A DNA stretch of 64,000 nucleotides from Ch128b sp964527925 (lineage in GTDB: Bacteria; Bacteroidota; Ignavibacteria; Ch128b), in assembly GCA_964527925.1 (NCBI GenBank), contig CAZGQO010000011.1:1-64000 (forward strand). Direction: 5' to 3'. Below, one piece after another: positions 60,640 to 64,000 of the stretch. Below the pieces are notes generated by a model, which was given only the letters and a program-made list of their open reading frames with translations, ran no database searches and was not told the origin of the DNA. Position 1 is the stretch's first letter; every line of letters starts with the position of its first letter. The position numbers and the translations under genes are program-made.

Positions 60640-62619
60640 TTAATCTTCTTCTTTCGCTCGCATTGTATCCCACATCATATAAAGAATGATAAAGGTAAAC
60701 ATCACCATACTCAAAATCTCAGCAGATTTTGATTCTGCCCATTCTTGATTAAACCAATTGAAACCTGCAAATTTTAATAATGCACTTACAACCCCGAACA
60801 AAGCACCACCAGCAATGAAACCACTTGCAATTAAAGTTCCTCGAGAGAAACGAGCATTGTTAAGTTTTTCATTTTGAGTTCTTGTCTTTGCCCAGTGAGC
60901 AATCAATCCACCGACTAAAAGGGGTGTGTTGAGATCAAGGGGAATATACATTCCAAGTGCAAATGCAAGTGGAGAAATTTTTAACCATGTAACAATAAGA
61001 GCAATCACTGCACCGATAAAGTAAAGCATCCATGGTGCAGGAATATTTGACATTAATGGTTTAATTACAGCAGCCATTGCATTAGCCTGTGGAGCAACAA
61101 GAGCACCTTCTCCAACAAATCCATATGTTTGATTTAGTATGATAATCACAACTCCCACCGTTCCTGCTGAGACAATTGTTCCTAAAAATTTAAATGTTTC
61201 TTGATTCTTTGGAGTTGTTCCAATCCAGTAACCGATTTTGAGATCTGTAATGAAACCACCAGCCATCGATAAAGCAGTACACACAACACCACCAATTATC
61301 ATTGCGCTTAACATTCCAGAATTTCCTGTTAAACCTATCTGTACAAGAATAAATGAAGAAAGAATTAGAGTCATTAATGTCATTCCACTTACTGGGTTCG
61401 TTCCAACTATAGCAATTGCTGTTGCTGCAACTGTAGTAAATAAAAATGCAATTATTAGAACAATTAACAATCCCACAATCGCATGATAAAGATTGAAAGT
61501 TACTCCACCATAAAAGAAAATGAAAATCAACAATGCAGTAAGGATTATCAACAATACATTGAAAGACATTTTAATATCAAGCTGTGTGCGAGGCACGTCG
61601 TTACTGGAAGAAGATTTTTTATGGAAGATTTCATTATAAGCAAGTGTGACGGCATCTTTAATAATTTTTGATGAACGAATCACGCCGATAATTCCAGCCA
61701 TTGCAATTCCACCAATTCCAATATGTCGAACATAATTTCTGAAAATATCTTCAGCACTCATTTCTGAAATTAATTTCGTTGCTGTAGATCCTAATGGTGT
61801 GGTAAGATATTGTCCTATTTCATAAAAAAGCGGAATGAAAACAAACCAGGATAAAAACGAACCAGCACAAATTATAATTGCATATTTTAATCCAACAATA
61901 TATCCTAAACCTAATATCATCGTTAAAGCATTAACTTTAAAGACGAGTTTAAACTTATCAGTTAAAATTTCACCATAGTGAAAAATTCTTGTAGATATGA
62001 CTTCAGACCACCAGCCAAAAGTTGTAATTATAAAATCAAATATTCCTCCAATCAGACCACTTACAGCAAGAACTGAAGCTTGTTTACCACCTTTTTCTCC
62101 TGCAACCAGAATTTCTGTTGTTGCAGTTGCTTCAGGAAATGGAAACTTACCATGCATATCTTTAACAAAATATTTTCTGAAAGGAATCAAAAATAAAATT
62201 CCCAGAAATCCTCCAAAGAGTGAAGCAAGAAAGATTTGATAAAAATTTACAGGAAGATTTAAGATGTAAAGAGCTGGAATTGTAAAGATAGCTCCAGCAA
62301 CAATAACTCCTGAACTTGCACCAATAGATTGAATAATTACATTCTGCCCGAGAGCCTGCTTCTTTTTCAAGAGGGATGAAATTCCAACTGCAAGAATTGA
62401 AATTGGAATAGCTGCTTCCATCACCTGTCCAATTTTCAATCCAGAATAAGCAGCTGCTGCTGAAAACAAAATCGCCATCACAAGTCCCCAGAAAACCGAG
62501 TAGGGAGTAACTTCAGGATAAATTTTCTCTGGATCTAACATAGGTTTATAGACTTCCCCTTCTTTCAGCTCTCGGTAGGCATTTTCAGGGAGACCGTTTG
62601 CTGTTTTTGATAGTTCCAT
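60640..62619 (-). CDS. OPT family oligopeptide transporter
   Basis: The 659-residue protein has about 15 hydrophobic segments. It has OPT features such as YSVFWGLVMAILFSAAAAYSGLKIGQVMEAAIPISILAVG, GKFPFPEATATTEILVAGEKGG, GLGYIVGLKYAIIICAGS, and the C-terminal GGALFGVVSALLKFAG. OPT carriers in bacteria move peptides or metal-chelate complexes by proton symport. The substrate is not evident. It starts 24 bp after radA on the same strand and ends at an intrinsic terminator. Confidence 0.9.
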   Translation of the reverse strand: MELSKTANGLPENAYRELKEGEVYKPMLDPEKIYPEVTPYSVFWGLVMAILFSAAAAYSGLKIGQVMEAAIPISILAVGISSLLKKKQALGQNVIIQSIGASSGVIVAGAIFTIPALYILNLPVNFYQIFLASLFGGFLGILFLIPFRKYFVKDMHGKFPFPEATATTEILVAGEKGGKQASVLAVSGLIGGIFDFIITTFGWWSEVISTRIFHYGEILTDKFKLVFKVNALTMILGLGYIVGLKYAIIICAGSFLSWFVFIPLFYEIGQYLTTPLGSTATKLISEMSAEDIFRNYVRHIGIGGIAMAGIIGVIRSSKIIKDAVTLAYNEIFHKKSSSSNDVPRTQLDIKMSFNVLLIILTALLIFIFFYGGVTFNLYHAIVGLLIVLIIAFLFTTVAATAIAIVGTNPVSGMTLMTLILSSFILVQIGLTGNSGMLSAMIIGGVVCTALSMAGGFITDLKIGYWIGTTPKNQETFKFLGTIVSAGTVGVVIIILNQTYGFVGEGALVAPQANAMAAVIKPLMSNIPAPWMLYFIGAVIALIVTWLKISPLAFALGMYIPLDLNTPLLVGGLIAHWAKTRTQNEKLNNARFSRGTLIASGFIAGGALFGVVSALLKFAGFNWFNQEWAESKSAEILSMVMFTFIILYMMWDTMRAKEED

Positions 62620-62643
62620 TTTTCTCTCCTTCTTGTTACTTGT

Positions 62644-63996
62644 TTATTCTAAAATCTCTTTGATTGCTTCTTTTAGACTTTTGACTGGTTTGATTTCTAT
62701 TTTTTGATTTTCAAAATTTAAGTTCAGTTTTTGAGATGGAACGACTATTTTCTTAAATCCAAGTTTTTGAGCTTCCTGAATTCGTTTTTCTAAATTATTA
62801 ACGCTTCTGATTTCACCACCTAAACCTACTTCACCAACAAGACATGTTAGTGAATCAGCAGGAATATCTTTCATACTAGAAATAATTGAACAGCAAACAG
62901 CAAGGTCTGCAGCAGGCTCATCAATTTCAACTCCCCCTGCAATATTTAAAAAAACATTATGCTGGCTTACTTTAAAACCAAGTCTTTTTTCAATCACAGC
63001 AAGTAGAATTGATAGTCTTCTTAAATCAAAACCTGTAGCAACTCTTTGAGCCATACCATAACTGGAATGAGTAACCAGAGCTTGAACTTCAACAAGAATG
63101 GGTCTTGATCCTTCGATTATAGAAGTAACTACAGAACCAGATGCACCGTATTCTCTCTCTGATAAAAAAACTTGCGATGGATTAGAAACCTCAACTAATC
63201 CATCTTCGTGCATTTCGAAAATTCCAATTTCGTTTGTTGAACCAAATCTGTTCTTTATTGCACGAAGAATTCGAAAGGAATAATTTTTTTCACCTGAGAA
63301 TTGGATTACTGTATCAACTATATGTTCAAGTGCTTTTGGACCAGCAATCAAGCCATCTTTAGTGATGTGACCAATTATAATGATTGCAATATTTCTCTTT
63401 TTTGCAATTTCCATCAAGGCAGCAGTGCACTCGCGAATTTGCAAGATCGTTCCAGGTGAACTTTCTAATTCCTCACGATACATTGTCTGAATGGAATCAA
63501 TCACAACAACTGAAGGATTTTCATTTTCTATGACCTCCATTACAATTGAGAGATTATTTTCAGCGAGAACAAAGAGTGCATCGTTTTTTATTTTTAAGCG
63601 AGAGGATCTTAGACTAATTTGTTCGATTGATTCTTCACCTGTTACATAAATCACTTTTTCTTTCAAATTTGAAACAGCTTGAAGAACCAGAGTTGATTTT
63701 CCAATACCTGGATCACCAGCAATCAAAATAACACTACCCTGAATTAACCCACCACCAAGCACTCTATCGAATTCAGCAATGTTTGTCTTAAGTCGAAGAT
63801 TTTTTGACTCAACTTTTTCATTCAGTCTGGTAAGTTTAATCGAAGATAAATTTGACTCACTTTTTCGGGATTTAACTTTTTTCTCCAGCTCTTCAACAAA
63901 AGAATTCCATGCCGAACAGGAAGGACATTTACCGAGCCATTGAATTGACTCATATCCACAGTTTTGACAAACAAATTTCTTTTTTAATGAACTCAT
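62644..63996 (-). CDS. radA: DNA repair protein RadA/Sms
   Basis: The 450-residue protein has the RadA zinc finger (C10, C13, C24, C27 in CQNCGY...GKCPSC) and a RecA-like ATPase with Walker A AGDPGIGKST and Walker B VVVIDSIQ. The RadA-specific KNRFG motif (AIKNRFGSTNEIG) and a Lon-like C-terminal domain (NIAGGVEIDEPAADLAV) follow. RadA is a helicase-like factor for strand exchange and branch migration in recombinational repair. The start is an ATG at 63996, near the window edge, and the gene is complete. It precedes the OPT gene. Confidence 0.97.
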   Translation of the reverse strand: MSSLKKKFVCQNCGYESIQWLGKCPSCSAWNSFVEELEKKVKSRKSESNLSSIKLTRLNEKVESKNLRLKTNIAEFDRVLGGGLIQGSVILIAGDPGIGKSTLVLQAVSNLKEKVIYVTGEESIEQISLRSSRLKIKNDALFVLAENNLSIVMEVIENENPSVVVIDSIQTMYREELESSPGTILQIRECTAALMEIAKKRNIAIIIIGHITKDGLIAGPKALEHIVDTVIQFSGEKNYSFRILRAIKNRFGSTNEIGIFEMHEDGLVEVSNPSQVFLSEREYGASGSVVTSIIEGSRPILVEVQALVTHSSYGMAQRVATGFDLRRLSILLAVIEKRLGFKVSQHNVFLNIAGGVEIDEPAADLAVCCSIISSMKDIPADSLTCLVGEVGLGGEIRSVNNLEKRIQEAQKLGFKKIVVPSQKLNLNFENQKIEIKPVKSLKEAIKEILE

Positions 63997-64000
63997 TAAT

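Noticed and set aside
1..64000. Prophage, insertion sequence, integrase or CRISPR array
   Set aside because: No transposase, integrase, phage structural gene, Cas gene or regularly spaced repeat was seen; the inverted repeat around DoxX is the only repeat worth noting.

Overview
The window looks like a chromosomal segment of an AT-rich Gram-negative bacterium of the Bacteroidota/Chlorobiota group, most probably an Ignavibacteria relative. The reasons are C-terminal type IX secretion (T9SS) sorting domains of the NYPNPFNPSTKI type, T9SS outer-membrane parts (PorQ-like and PorZ-like proteins), a Pur-alpha-like small protein typical of this group, TAnnTTTG promoter elements, and the low GC content. 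I see no phage, integrase, insertion sequence or CRISPR array. Taxonomy is inferred from gene content only.

Layout. 1-7.1 kb: a partial TonB-dependent receptor, tRNA-Arg(CCU), fructose-bisphosphatase, a methyltransferase, a T9SS cargo protein, a DoxX protein bracketed by a perfect 14-bp inverted repeat, and ruvB. 7.1-12.2 kb: a large Reg_prop sensor kinase and the N-terminal half of a split methionine synthase. 12.5-22.2 kb: a transglutaminase-like pseudogene, prfA, a ferritin-VIT1 iron exporter, an acetyltransferase, a class IV aminotransferase, small unknowns, an amber-interrupted UPF0316 gene, marC, ackA and a 3-hydroxyacyl-CoA dehydrogenase. 22-37.8 kb: a lipoprotein, a GT9 glycosyltransferase, a lamin-tail surface protein, the C-terminal half of methionine synthase followed directly by a GH13 enzyme and a SpoU methyltransferase, a zinc-ribbon protein, a PHP phosphoesterase, a PorZ-like protein, a Pur-like protein, an ABC-F ATPase and phosphofructokinase. 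37.9-44.2 kb: an amber-interrupted small lipoprotein gene, mscL, an acyltransferase-like membrane protein, then a cobalamin riboswitch controlling a BtuB-like receptor and a BtuG-like propeller lipoprotein, with porQ behind. 44.2-50.6 kb: malic enzyme, a secreted M23 peptidase, pckA and an aspartate aminotransferase. 50.8-54.7 kb: rplM-rpsI-rpsB-tsf-pyrH-frr. 54.8-64 kb: queE, a PhoPR-type pair coupled to a BNR-repeat secreted protein, an OPT transporter and radA.

How it works together. Cobalamin appears as a theme: a B12-repressible uptake locus and a B12-dependent methionine synthase lie in the same window, and the latter is split into two separate genes on opposite strands, exactly between the folate and cobalamin domains. 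Carbon metabolism is well represented (fbp, pfkA, maeB, pckA, aspartate aminotransferase, ackA). Several exported proteins fit T9SS, and two of its attachment-complex components are here.

The most unusual observations are the split metH, the riboswitch-BtuB-BtuG-like locus, and three small genes each interrupted by one in-frame stop codon while the rest of the frame stays coding. TAG is clearly a working stop here (frr, trmH-like, PHP and metH C-half all end in it, and prfA is intact), so decay or assembly-level variation is more likely than recoding.
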